Positions 1 to 6,088 of a stretch of 8,038 bases of DNA are shown here, piece by piece. This DNA is from Bacteroidota bacterium (lineage in GTDB: Bacteria > Bacteroidota > Bacteroidia > Flavobacteriales_D > JABDKJ01). Location: assembly GCA_027621335.1 (NCBI GenBank), contig JAQCAN010000105.1:1-8038 (forward strand), written 5' to 3'. How positions within the stretch are numbered: the stretch's first letter is position 1; each line of letters starts with the position of its first letter. Made by a program: the position numbers and the translations under genes. The notes under the pieces are model-generated. The model had not been told where the DNA came from. It ran no database searches and was given only the letters and a program-made list of their open reading frames with translations.

Positions 1-682
1 CGGACGTCCCTTCAGAATGATCACTGAAGCCTACTATAAGATCTATGATGACCTTATTCCCTATGAATTGGAGAATGTCAGACTCCGGTATTACGCGACC
101 AACAATGCCAAGGGCTTCGCCTATGGACTTGATACCAAACTGACTGGAGAGTTCTTGCCTGGGGTGCAATCTTGGGCCAGCCTCTCCTTCTTGAATGTGA
201 AGGAGGACATCACTGATGATTTCTATCTTTCCACAGATGTTGACGGGAATGAGACACGAGTAGAACCTGGATATATTCCTCGACCGACCGATCAGCGGGT
301 GACCTTCAGTATGTTCTTTCAGGACGAAATGCCTCGGAATCCCTCTTACAAGGTTCAGCTGAGTGTCAATTACGGAACAGGGCTCCCCTTTGGCCCTCCT
401 GGATTCGATCGGTACAGGGACACGTTGAGAACACCATCCTACAGGAGATTTGACATCGGGTTCATCAAGCAATTTGTGGATGAGAACACGGAGTTCAGGA
501 ATCCTGATGGCTTTTTCAGTAACTTCAAAGAAGTATGGATTGCCTTGGAGGTCTTCAATCTTCTTGATGTCCCCAATGTACAGTCCTATCTATGGGTGCG
601 AGACGTGAGAGGTCGCCAATATGGGGTTCCCAACTATCTCACTCCTAGGACCTTGAATCTTAAAGTTTATTTCAGATTCTAG
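1..682 (+). CDS. TonB-dependent outer-membrane receptor, C-terminal part (5'-truncated by window edge)
   Basis: This is the last roughly 226 residues of an outer-membrane beta-barrel receptor. The reading frame is open from base 2, so the Met at base 17 is internal and not the start; the true start lies outside the window. What is seen: alternating aromatic and polar strand patterns (for example a strand beginning WASLSFLNVKEDI), a long loop segment rich in Gly and Pro (YGTGLPFGPPGFDRYRD), a penultimate-strand pattern ending in EVFNLLDVPNVQSYLW, and a C-terminal strand TLNLKVYFRF ending in Phe, the usual barrel-assembly signal. Family knowledge: the 'EVFNLLDVPN...SY' and closing-strand pattern is typical of Bacteroidota TonB-dependent receptors with an N-terminal carboxypeptidase-like domain, which move large ligands across the outer membrane using TonB energy. 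The ligand cannot be told from this part. The following gene has its own likely promoter, so this looks like the end of its transcription unit. Confidence 0.85.
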   Translation, partial: GRPFRMITEAYYKIYDDLIPYELENVRLRYYATNNAKGFAYGLDTKLTGEFLPGVQSWASLSFLNVKEDITDDFYLSTDVDGNETRVEPGYIPRPTDQRVTFSMFFQDEMPRNPSYKVQLSVNYGTGLPFGPPGFDRYRDTLRTPSYRRFDIGFIKQFVDENTEFRNPDGFFSNFKEVWIALEVFNLLDVPNVQSYLWVRDVRGRQYGVPNYLTPRTLNLKVYFRF

Positions 683-712
683 CTAGGCAATTTTCATCTT
701 CTTTGTGGGATA

Positions 713-743
713 TTAGATTTTCTCATCAGTAAGTGTATTTTTG
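713..743 (+). promoter_or_regulatory. Probable Bacteroidota-type promoter for the pfkA-gap-mgsA-like run
   Basis: TATTTTTG at 736-743 matches the Bacteroidota -7 consensus TAnnTTTG exactly. TTAG at 713-716, 19 nt upstream, is one mismatch from the -33 element TTTG. Transcription would begin near 748, leaving a leader of about 12 nt before the ATG at 761. The -7 element sits inside a small dyad, AGTGT (732-736) and ACACT (744-748), which could be an operator or chance. Assigned from consensus and position only. Confidence 0.45.
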
Positions 744-760
744 ACACTATTAAACAAGTT

Positions 761-1750
761 ATGACCAGACCATCTGCAGTTAAACGAGTCGGAGTGCTCA
801 CGTCTGGTGGAGATGCGCCAGGAATGAACGCTGCAATAAGAGCCGTGGTCCGTGCAAGTATCTATCATGGATTGGAGGTATACGGGATCATGCGGGGATA
901 CCAGGGCATGATCGATGGAGAGATCAAGAAAATGGAAGTCCGTTCTGTGAGCAGGATTCTTGCTACTGGAGGAACCATCTTGAAATCATCACGCAGCCAG
1001 GAATTCAGGACCAAGGAAGGACGGAAAAAGGCCTATGACAACCTCAAAGCACATGGGATAGATGCCTTGGTGGCGATTGGAGGAGACGGAACGTTCACAG
1101 GAGCGAAAATCTTCGAAGACGAATTGGGAATTCCTGTGATGGGCATCCCAGGCACCATAGATAATGATCTCTACGGAACCGATTATACCATAGGTTTTGA
1201 TACCGCCACCAATGTTATCACAGATTGCATCGACAAGATAAGGGATACCGCTTCTTCACACGACCGACTCTTCTTCGTGGAGGTCATGGGGCGAGACTCT
1301 GGTTTCCTTGCGCTCAGAGCTGGCATAGCCACAGGGGCTATTGCTGTCATGCTGCCTGAGGAGAAGAGAAGTATCGAAGATCTGGTCGCCATTCTTGAAG
1401 AGGGCGCGGCCAATAATAAGACTTCGAGTGTGGTCATCGTGGCCGAAGGCGAAAGCTATGGCGGGGCTTATGAAGTGGCCCGCCAAGTGCAGGAACGCTA
1501 TGATAAGTACGACACCAAAGTGACCATTCTCGGCCATATCCAGAGGGGTGGAAGTCCGAGCAACTTCGACCGTGTGCTCGCCAGCATGATGGGGGTTCAT
1601 TCCATTGAAGCCTTGATGTACGGTGAAAGCAATAAGATGGTCGCTATGGTCAACAATTCGCTTAAACTGGTCCCATTGAGTGAGGCCATCTCTAAACGAT
1701 CCGAGATAGACTCTGACATGAAACGTATTGCTAGAGTCATCTCTATTTAA
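761..1750 (+). CDS. pfkA: ATP-dependent 6-phosphofructokinase
   Basis: Phosphorylates fructose-6-phosphate to fructose-1,6-bisphosphate, the committed step of glycolysis, in the cytoplasm. At 329 residues it has the usual length of bacterial PfkA (about 320). Seen in order: nucleotide-binding loop TSGGDAPGMN at 14-23; GGDGT at 107-111; PGTIDND at 130-136 with the catalytic Asp134; MGRDSG at 176-181; and the family signature HIQRGGSPSNFDR at 259-271, which binds the sugar phosphate. The Gly in GGDGT and the Gly in PGTIDND are the residues found in ATP-dependent enzymes; pyrophosphate-dependent ones carry Asp and Lys there, so an ATP donor is inferred. The ATG at 761 starts nine residues before the conserved GVLTSGG strand, as is normal. 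The gap gene follows 25 bp downstream on the same strand, suggesting co-transcription of two glycolytic enzymes. A likely promoter lies just upstream. Confidence 0.97.
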   Translation: MTRPSAVKRVGVLTSGGDAPGMNAAIRAVVRASIYHGLEVYGIMRGYQGMIDGEIKKMEVRSVSRILATGGTILKSSRSQEFRTKEGRKKAYDNLKAHGIDALVAIGGDGTFTGAKIFEDELGIPVMGIPGTIDNDLYGTDYTIGFDTATNVITDCIDKIRDTASSHDRLFFVEVMGRDSGFLALRAGIATGAIAVMLPEEKRSIEDLVAILEEGAANNKTSSVVIVAEGESYGGAYEVARQVQERYDKYDTKVTILGHIQRGGSPSNFDRVLASMMGVHSIEALMYGESNKMVAMVNNSLKLVPLSEAISKRSEIDSDMKRIARVISI

Positions 1751-1775
1751 GAATCAACAAACACAAGAATAATCA

Positions 1776-2765
1776 ATGAATATTGCAATAAACGGATTTG
1801 GACGTATTGGCCGATTGAGCTTCAGGAACTTCGTGGAAATGAACGGTGTGGATGTAGTCGCCATCAATGACCTGACGGATACAACGACTCTTGCCCATCT
1901 TCTCAAATACGACTCAGTACATGGCAGATTCAACGGCACTGTTACTGCAGGAGCGGACCATCTGATAGTAAATGGTAAGAAGATAGCCGTCTTTGCAAAA
2001 AAAGACCCGGCAGAGCTTCCTTGGGGAGAAATGAAAGTAGATGTCGTATTGGAATCCACTGGTGTCTTTACCTCTGCTGAAGGTGCTGGGAAGCATATTG
2101 AAGCAGGCGCCAGGAAGGTGGTGATTTCCGCCCCGGCTAAAGGAGATATCAGAACCATCGTATTGGGAGTCAATGACCAAGAGCTTTTGGCCAGTGACAC
2201 CATCGTTTCAAACGCCAGTTGCACCACCAACTGTTTGGCCCCAATGGCCAAAGTCCTACATGAGCGTTTCGGAATCAAGAATGGCTTCATGACCACCATC
2301 CATGCCTACACGGCCGATCAAAGACTCCAAGACGCCCCGCATTCTGATCTGAGAAGAGCCCGTGCAGCGGCTCTCTCCATGGTGCCAACGACCACGGGAG
2401 CAGCTAAAGCCGTGTCTTTGGTCCTTCCTGCCCTAAAAGGTAAATTGGATGGTGCAGCTGTACGTGTCCCTATTCCTACAGGCTCCTTGACCGACCTACA
2501 TGTTGAACTCGAAAAGGATGTCACCGTGGAGGAAATCAATGCGGCCATCAAGGAAGAGAGCGAAAAGTCCTTGAAAGGCATCTTGGAATATTGCACAGAC
2601 CCGATTGTCTCAGCAGATATCGTTGGAAGCAAGTATTCCTGTATCTTCGATTCAGACCTGACGTCCAAGATCGGTGACTTGGTCCGCGTGGTAGGATGGT
2701 ATGACAATGAGGCTGGATATGCCATGAGGGCATCAGAATTGGTCAAGCGCATCGGGGCTCTGTAA
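1776..2765 (+). CDS. gap: Type I glyceraldehyde-3-phosphate dehydrogenase (phosphorylating, probably NAD-dependent)
   Basis: Oxidises glyceraldehyde-3-phosphate with phosphate to 1,3-bisphosphoglycerate, making NADH, in the cytoplasm. Its 329 residues match the family's length. Seen: Rossmann loop NGFGRIGR at 6-13; Asp32, which holds the adenosine ribose and favours NAD over NADP; the active-site segment SNASCTTNCLAP with catalytic Cys149; His176, the base that activates it; Arg230 in AAVRVPIPTGS for phosphate binding; and WYDNEAGY at 308-315. Residues 187-188 are Ala-Pro. Classical NAD enzymes have Leu-Pro and chloroplast NADP enzymes Ala-Ser, so this pair is intermediate; with Asp32 present, NAD use is the best inference but dual use is possible. 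The leader after pfkA is A-rich with no Shine-Dalgarno motif, as is common in Bacteroidota. The mgsA-like gene begins 12 bp after the stop, so these genes probably form one transcript. Confidence 0.97.
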   Translation: MNIAINGFGRIGRLSFRNFVEMNGVDVVAINDLTDTTTLAHLLKYDSVHGRFNGTVTAGADHLIVNGKKIAVFAKKDPAELPWGEMKVDVVLESTGVFTSAEGAGKHIEAGARKVVISAPAKGDIRTIVLGVNDQELLASDTIVSNASCTTNCLAPMAKVLHERFGIKNGFMTTIHAYTADQRLQDAPHSDLRRARAAALSMVPTTTGAAKAVSLVLPALKGKLDGAAVRVPIPTGSLTDLHVELEKDVTVEEINAAIKEESEKSLKGILEYCTDPIVSADIVGSKYSCIFDSDLTSKIGDLVRVVGWYDNEAGYAMRASELVKRIGAL

Positions 2766-2777
2766 ACAAGATCCACC

Positions 2778-3170
2778 ATGGAGAATAACATCGTCATCAT
2801 AGCTCATGACCGTAAGAAGCCCATTCTCAAGCAGTTCCTGAAGGAGCGAGAGAACTGGTTGACAGGTAGGACTTTGGTTGCGACAGGTCGCACTGCCGAG
2901 GTGCTGGAGGATTCGGAATTCAAACTGAATATCAAACACCTGAGTCCAGGACGATCCGGTGGGTATAACCAGATCACCGAAATGATCAAGAATGGTGAAG
3001 TGAAATTGGTTTTCTTCTTCCATGACCCAGAAGTGGACTATGCTTACCATCCTGACATCAGGGCTCTGATGGATGCGTGTATTGAAAAGGACGTTCCGTT
3101 GGCACTGAATGCCAGGTCCGCAGAGCTGCTGATAATAGGCCTTATCCGAATGGAGTTGGCTTCGAAATAA
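2778..3170 (+). CDS. Methylglyoxal synthase family protein with an altered active site
   Basis: Family members convert dihydroxyacetone phosphate to methylglyoxal and phosphate, a bypass of lower glycolysis; the same MGS-like fold also serves as an effector-binding domain in CarB and PurH. At 130 residues it is shorter than E. coli MgsA (152), lacking short extensions at both ends. Seen: AHD at 9-11 with the conserved His10; Lys14 matching phosphate-binding Lys23; ATGRTAE at 35-41 in place of the phosphate loop ATGTTG; FFHDP at 80-84 with Asp83 (E. coli Asp91); HPDIRALM at 91-98 with Asp93 (Asp101). The segment GGYNQ at 61-65 has Tyr63 where E. coli GGDQQ has the catalytic Asp71, and Tyr90 stands where His98 is expected. 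The family assignment is firm, but methylglyoxal synthase activity is doubtful. It could be a diverged enzyme or a phosphate-metabolite sensor. It is the last gene of the pfkA-gap run, ending just before a strong terminator. Confidence 0.85.
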   Translation: MENNIVIIAHDRKKPILKQFLKERENWLTGRTLVATGRTAEVLEDSEFKLNIKHLSPGRSGGYNQITEMIKNGEVKLVFFFHDPEVDYAYHPDIRALMDACIEKDVPLALNARSAELLIIGLIRMELASK

Positions 3171-3176
3171 GTACTT

Positions 3177-3201
3177 GAAAGGCTCCATAATGGAGCCTTT
3201 C
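3177..3201 (+). terminator. Intrinsic terminator after the mgsA-like gene
   Basis: A perfect 11-bp stem, GAAAGGCTCCA at 3177-3187 and its complement at 3191-3201, with a 3-nt TAA loop. It starts six bases after the stop codon. The U-tract is short (the TTT sits in the stem, followed by CTCATT), so termination may be incomplete, but stem strength and position make it the likely end of the pfkA-gap-mgsA-like transcript. Confidence 0.8.
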
Positions 3202-3226
3202 TCATTAATGATATCGCTATGGGGGA

Positions 3227-3290
3227 CAAGATATACGTGATATGGAACAGCGCAGATAGGCCTGTATCCGTCTATCAGTGGTATATCTTG
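3227..3290. repeat. Interrupted inverted repeat upstream of the gapN-like gene
   Basis: CAAGATATAC at 3227-3236 is perfectly complementary to GTATATCTTG at 3281-3290. Inside it, TGATA at 3238-3242 pairs with TATCA at 3273-3277, so 15 bp can pair with only a 1-nt/3-nt bulge between the two helices and a loop of 30 nt. It ends 29 bases before the chosen start of the aldehyde dehydrogenase gene. It could be a leader RNA structure or a spaced operator; it resembles no riboswitch that I recognise. Confidence 0.5.
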
Positions 3291-3319
3291 GATATTATTC
3301 ATCTTCAAATAAGAGAATC

Positions 3320-4912
3320 ATGCTGAACGTCCCAACAGACCTTCCAGAGAATGTAAGACTTACCGACTCTCTCCATTATACCAATTACTTGGTCGATGGT
3401 CATCTCAAAGAGTGGAAAGGCGCTAAGGCTGAGGTACGGTCCAATATCCTCATGGATGAAAACGGGAATCCAATTCTTCTAGGCACAGTGCCTGATATGG
3501 ATTCTGAGGCGGCCCTGGAAGCTCTGGAGTCTGCGGTGAATGCCTTCGACAGAGGAAGAGGTGCATGGCCCACCATGAAGGTGAAGGAACGCATCGCCTG
3601 TATGGAGGTCTTCGCGGAGCGCATGATTCCGCATCGGGAGGAAGTCGTTAAGCTCCTCATGTGGGAGATCGGGAAGACCAAGTCCGACTCCTATAAAGAA
3701 TTCGACCGCACGGTCCTCTACATCAAGGATACGATTGAAGCTTATAAAAAGCTGGACCGAAGGAGTGCTCGATTCGACAATGAAGATGGCATATGGGCCC
3801 ATATCAGAAGAAGCCCATTGGGTGTTGTTCTTTGCTTGGGTCCTTACAATTATCCTTTGAACGAGACCTTTTGCCTTTTGATTCCTGCATTGATCATGGG
3901 GAATACGGCTGTCTTCAAGCCCGCTAAGATCGGTATCCTGCTCATTACTCCTCTCCTACAGGCCTTTGCTGACAGCTTCCCGCCAGGTGTGGTCAATGTG
4001 GTCTTCGGGAGGGGGCGTAAAATCGCTGCACCCATCATGCGTACTGGGAAAATAGATGTATTGGCACTCATCGGTCATAGCAGTTCGGCTGTAGCCCTTC
4101 AAGACGAGCATCCTTACAAGAACCGTTTGCGGCTGATACTAGGCTTAGAGGCCAATAACCCAGCCATCATCCTTCCAAGTGCGGATATGGATCAAGCGGT
4201 GAAAGAATGTATCTCTGGAAGCCTCTCTTTCAATGGCCAGAGGTGTACCGCCCTCAAAGTCATCTTCGTCCATGAGTCCATTGCGGAGGAATTCAATGCA
4301 CGGTTTTCAAAAGCAGTTGATGAGTTGACCTATGGTCTTCCATGGGAGGATGGTGTCTTCCTCACCCCCTTACCTGAAAAGGATAAGCCCGAATACATCC
4401 AGAGCCTGGTCTCTGACGCGAAAGATAAAGGTGCGCAGGTCTTGAATACCAAGGGTGGTCAGATGTCTAAGAATTACTGCTATCCCGCTGTACTCTATCC
4501 TGTGACCACTGAGATGAGGGTCTACTCGGAGGAACAATTCGGTCCAGTGATCCCAATCATTCCTTTTAAGGATATCGAGGAACCTTTGGACGCCATTGCA
4601 GCGTCCGAGTACGGACAACAGGTCAGTCTATTTGGCAAGGAGACCGATAACATCGGGCCACTCATTGATATCTTGGCCAATCTGGTTTGTCGGATCAATC
4701 TGAACAGCGCTTGCCAACGGGGCCCCGATGTCTATCCTTTCACAGGAAGGAAGAATTCAGCCGTAGGGACATTGAGCGTATTCGATGCGTTGAGGAGTTT
4801 CTCGATACGGACCTTCGTTGCAACCAAGGATAGTGAAGAGAACAAGGCGCTCTTGAACAATCTCACTCAGGGAGATGACTCTAATTTCATGAGCACCGAG
4901 TATCTGCTTTGA
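3320..4912 (+). CDS. GapN-like NADP-dependent non-phosphorylating glyceraldehyde-3-phosphate dehydrogenase (aldehyde dehydrogenase superfamily)
   Basis: GapN enzymes oxidise glyceraldehyde-3-phosphate straight to 3-phosphoglycerate, giving NADPH and bypassing the ATP-yielding step. From the ATG at 3320 the protein has 530 residues, longer than streptococcal GapN (475) through extensions at both ends. Seen: GPYNYPLN at 174-181 with oxyanion Asn177; KPAK at 200-203, where Lys203 replaces the acidic residue of NAD-specific ALDHs; SFNGQRCTALK around catalytic Cys309; EEQFGPV with cofactor-binding Glu405; and RINLNSACQRGPDVYPFTGRK (about 458-478), matching the GapN substrate-end motif. The general-base motif normally reads LELGG; here 274-281 is LGLEANNP, so Gly275 occupies the Glu position (34 residues before the Cys) and Glu277 lies two later. 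An ATG at 3278 would add 14 unfamily-like residues inside the inverted repeat, so 3320 is preferred. GapN is the best match; another phosphorylated-aldehyde substrate remains possible. No clear promoter was found upstream. Confidence 0.85.
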   Translation: MLNVPTDLPENVRLTDSLHYTNYLVDGHLKEWKGAKAEVRSNILMDENGNPILLGTVPDMDSEAALEALESAVNAFDRGRGAWPTMKVKERIACMEVFAERMIPHREEVVKLLMWEIGKTKSDSYKEFDRTVLYIKDTIEAYKKLDRRSARFDNEDGIWAHIRRSPLGVVLCLGPYNYPLNETFCLLIPALIMGNTAVFKPAKIGILLITPLLQAFADSFPPGVVNVVFGRGRKIAAPIMRTGKIDVLALIGHSSSAVALQDEHPYKNRLRLILGLEANNPAIILPSADMDQAVKECISGSLSFNGQRCTALKVIFVHESIAEEFNARFSKAVDELTYGLPWEDGVFLTPLPEKDKPEYIQSLVSDAKDKGAQVLNTKGGQMSKNYCYPAVLYPVTTEMRVYSEEQFGPVIPIIPFKDIEEPLDAIAASEYGQQVSLFGKETDNIGPLIDILANLVCRINLNSACQRGPDVYPFTGRKNSAVGTLSVFDALRSFSIRTFVATKDSEENKALLNNLTQGDDSNFMSTEYLL

Positions 4913-4976
4913 TGGAAATGAGCAGAACCATTCCATTTAACATGGTCAGGCTGCGCAGCTTGATGACAACATCTGT

Positions 4977-5558
4977 ATGAATGTCTTAGATGCACGATAT
5001 TGGACGAAGCGATATTCTGAAGGAGCCACGGGATGGGATATCGGCAGACCTTCCCCACCACTCATGGACTATGCTGAGAGTGTGGCCAAGGATTCCCAGA
5101 TACTCATTCCAGGCGCTGGAAATGCCCATGACTGGATAGAACTCAAGCGGATAGGATACGAACACGTGTTCGCCCTGGACTTCGCATCAGAACCACTTGA
5201 TCGTCTAAGATCACTGTATCCCCAGTGGTCTGATGGTCTCATTCAGGAGGACTTCTTTGACCATCAAGGGTCTTATGACCTCATCTTTGAGCAGACCTTT
5301 TTCTGTGCCCTTGCACCTAATAGAAGAGCGGACTATGTCAAGAAGATGAGTGATTTACTCTCTGACGAAGGCCTACTAGTTGGAGTATTATTCACGGTGG
5401 AGTTCGAGAGAGAAGGGCCACCCTTCGGAGGCTCAGAGAATGAGTATCTTCCTTTATTCCAAACTCATTTTGACCTTCAGAAAATGGAACCTTGCCTAAA
5501 TTCCATCCCTCCAAGACAAGGCAGCGAGCTTTTCTTCGTTGCAAGGAAAAAGGGATAG
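4977..5558 (+). CDS. SAM-dependent methyltransferase, thiopurine S-methyltransferase (TPMT) family
   Basis: A 193-residue class I methyltransferase. TPMT-family enzymes transfer a methyl group from S-adenosylmethionine to small thiol, selenium or tellurium compounds; the natural substrate here is unknown. Seen in order: the N-terminal family motif YWTKRYSEGATGWDIGRPSP (8-27), which closes over the SAM site; glycine-rich motif I LIPGAGNAHD at 43-52; Asp68 in ALDFA at the end of strand 2, which binds the SAM ribose; EDFF at 91-94; the diagnostic DLIFEQTFFCALAP at 101-114, followed by NRRADY; and GPPFGGSENEY at 147-157 in the substrate lid. The length is slightly below human TPMT (245) and near bacterial members (about 200-220). 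The gap after the aldehyde dehydrogenase gene is 64 bp and holds only a weak bulged hairpin (4913-4935) and a 10-bp palindrome. The phosphoribosyltransferase gene follows 14 bp downstream, so the two may be co-transcribed. Confidence 0.88.
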   Translation: MNVLDARYWTKRYSEGATGWDIGRPSPPLMDYAESVAKDSQILIPGAGNAHDWIELKRIGYEHVFALDFASEPLDRLRSLYPQWSDGLIQEDFFDHQGSYDLIFEQTFFCALAPNRRADYVKKMSDLLSDEGLLVGVLFTVEFEREGPPFGGSENEYLPLFQTHFDLQKMEPCLNSIPPRQGSELFFVARKKG

Positions 5559-5568
5559 ACTAATTTTA
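5538..5568 (+). promoter_or_regulatory. Possible internal promoter for the phosphoribosyltransferase gene
   Basis: GTTG at 5538-5541, 19 nt, then TAATTTTA at 5561-5568. Each element is one mismatch from the Bacteroidota consensus TTTG and TAnnTTTG, and the spacing is right. It lies over the end of the methyltransferase gene and would give a transcript starting almost at the ATG at 5573. Weak evidence; co-transcription from upstream is equally likely. Confidence 0.25.
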
Positions 5569-5572
5569 CTCA

Positions 5573-6088
5573 ATGACACCGATCAAAACGAAGAAAGGGA
5601 CAGAAGTTCTCGGGCATGGGCGAATTCAGACCATCGTAGAGCGTCTGGCTCACGAGATCTATGAGCATCATCATACGGCTGATGAATTCATTCTTATAGG
5701 AATCACTGGACGAGGGACAGATCTCAGGCAACGTCTTGGAGTGATTCTTTCCAGTCTCACTAAGGCTAAGATCAGAACAGGTGAGTGCTATGTGAATAAG
5801 CTGAAACCCATGAGCGAAGCCATTCGATTGGACTTGCCCCTTGAGGATCTAAAGGGAAAGGTCGTCATCTTGGTGGATGACGTATTGAACTCTGGCCGCA
5901 CTCTGGTTCATGCCATGGGCTATCTCATCACAGCAGACCCTGCTTTCCTGAGAACCGTAGTCCTAGTTGACCGGATACACAGGAATTTCCCCATACGGGC
6001 GGACTATGTTGGTCTCTCATTGTCAACTACAATTCAAGAGCGGGTAGAGGTGGAATTCGGAAAGGAGGATTACGCTTACCTCGTCTGA
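5573..6088 (+). CDS. PyrR-like phosphoribosyltransferase
   Basis: A 171-residue type I phosphoribosyltransferase; such enzymes join a base to the ribose-phosphate of PRPP, and the PyrR branch can act as a pyrimidine-sensing regulator or uracil phosphoribosyltransferase. Seen: LIGITGRGTDLRQRL at 41-55, the loop that in PyrR binds pyrophosphate; the PRPP-binding signature VVILVDDVLNSGRT at 97-110 with the two acidic residues Asp102-Asp103; and VLVDRIHRNFPIRADYVGLS at 130-149, the most PyrR-like part. The canonical YRDD segment of PyrR between these is not present; that region reads ECYVNKLKPMSEAIRLDLP, so a true PyrR role is not supported, and no pyrimidine genes or attenuator lie nearby. It is therefore named by family only. 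The stop codon falls inside the convergent aroK gene (13-bp overlap). From memory, a PRTase gene beside shikimate kinase is common in Flavobacteriia. Confidence 0.85.
   Translation: MTPIKTKKGTEVLGHGRIQTIVERLAHEIYEHHHTADEFILIGITGRGTDLRQRLGVILSSLTKAKIRTGECYVNKLKPMSEAIRLDLPLEDLKGKVVILVDDVLNSGRTLVHAMGYLITADPAFLRTVVLVDRIHRNFPIRADYVGLSLSTTIQERVEVEFGKEDYAYLV

Noticed and set aside
3284..3291. TATCTTGG as a -7 promoter element for the gapN-like gene
   Set aside because: It mismatches the consensus, overlaps the inverted repeat arm, and has no -33 TTTG at the expected distance.
2733..3308. 191-codon open frame on the minus strand across the mgsA-like gene and its terminator
   Set aside because: It lies fully antisense to a recognisable gene and a strong terminator and its translation resembles no family I know; it is a shadow frame.
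3278..3319. Upstream ATG giving the aldehyde dehydrogenase 14 more residues
   Set aside because: The added residues (MVYLGYYSSSNKRI) lie in the inverted repeat and do not look like family sequence; the ATG at 3320 has an A-rich leader and leaves a complete N-terminus.
4913..4935. Possible terminator hairpin after the gapN-like gene
   Set aside because: The 7-bp stem has a bulged A, low GC content and no T run, so it is too weak to call.
4950..4959. Perfect 10-bp palindrome GCTGCGCAGC before the methyltransferase gene
   Set aside because: Several palindromes of this length are expected by chance in 8 kb and there is no second copy or promoter element beside it.
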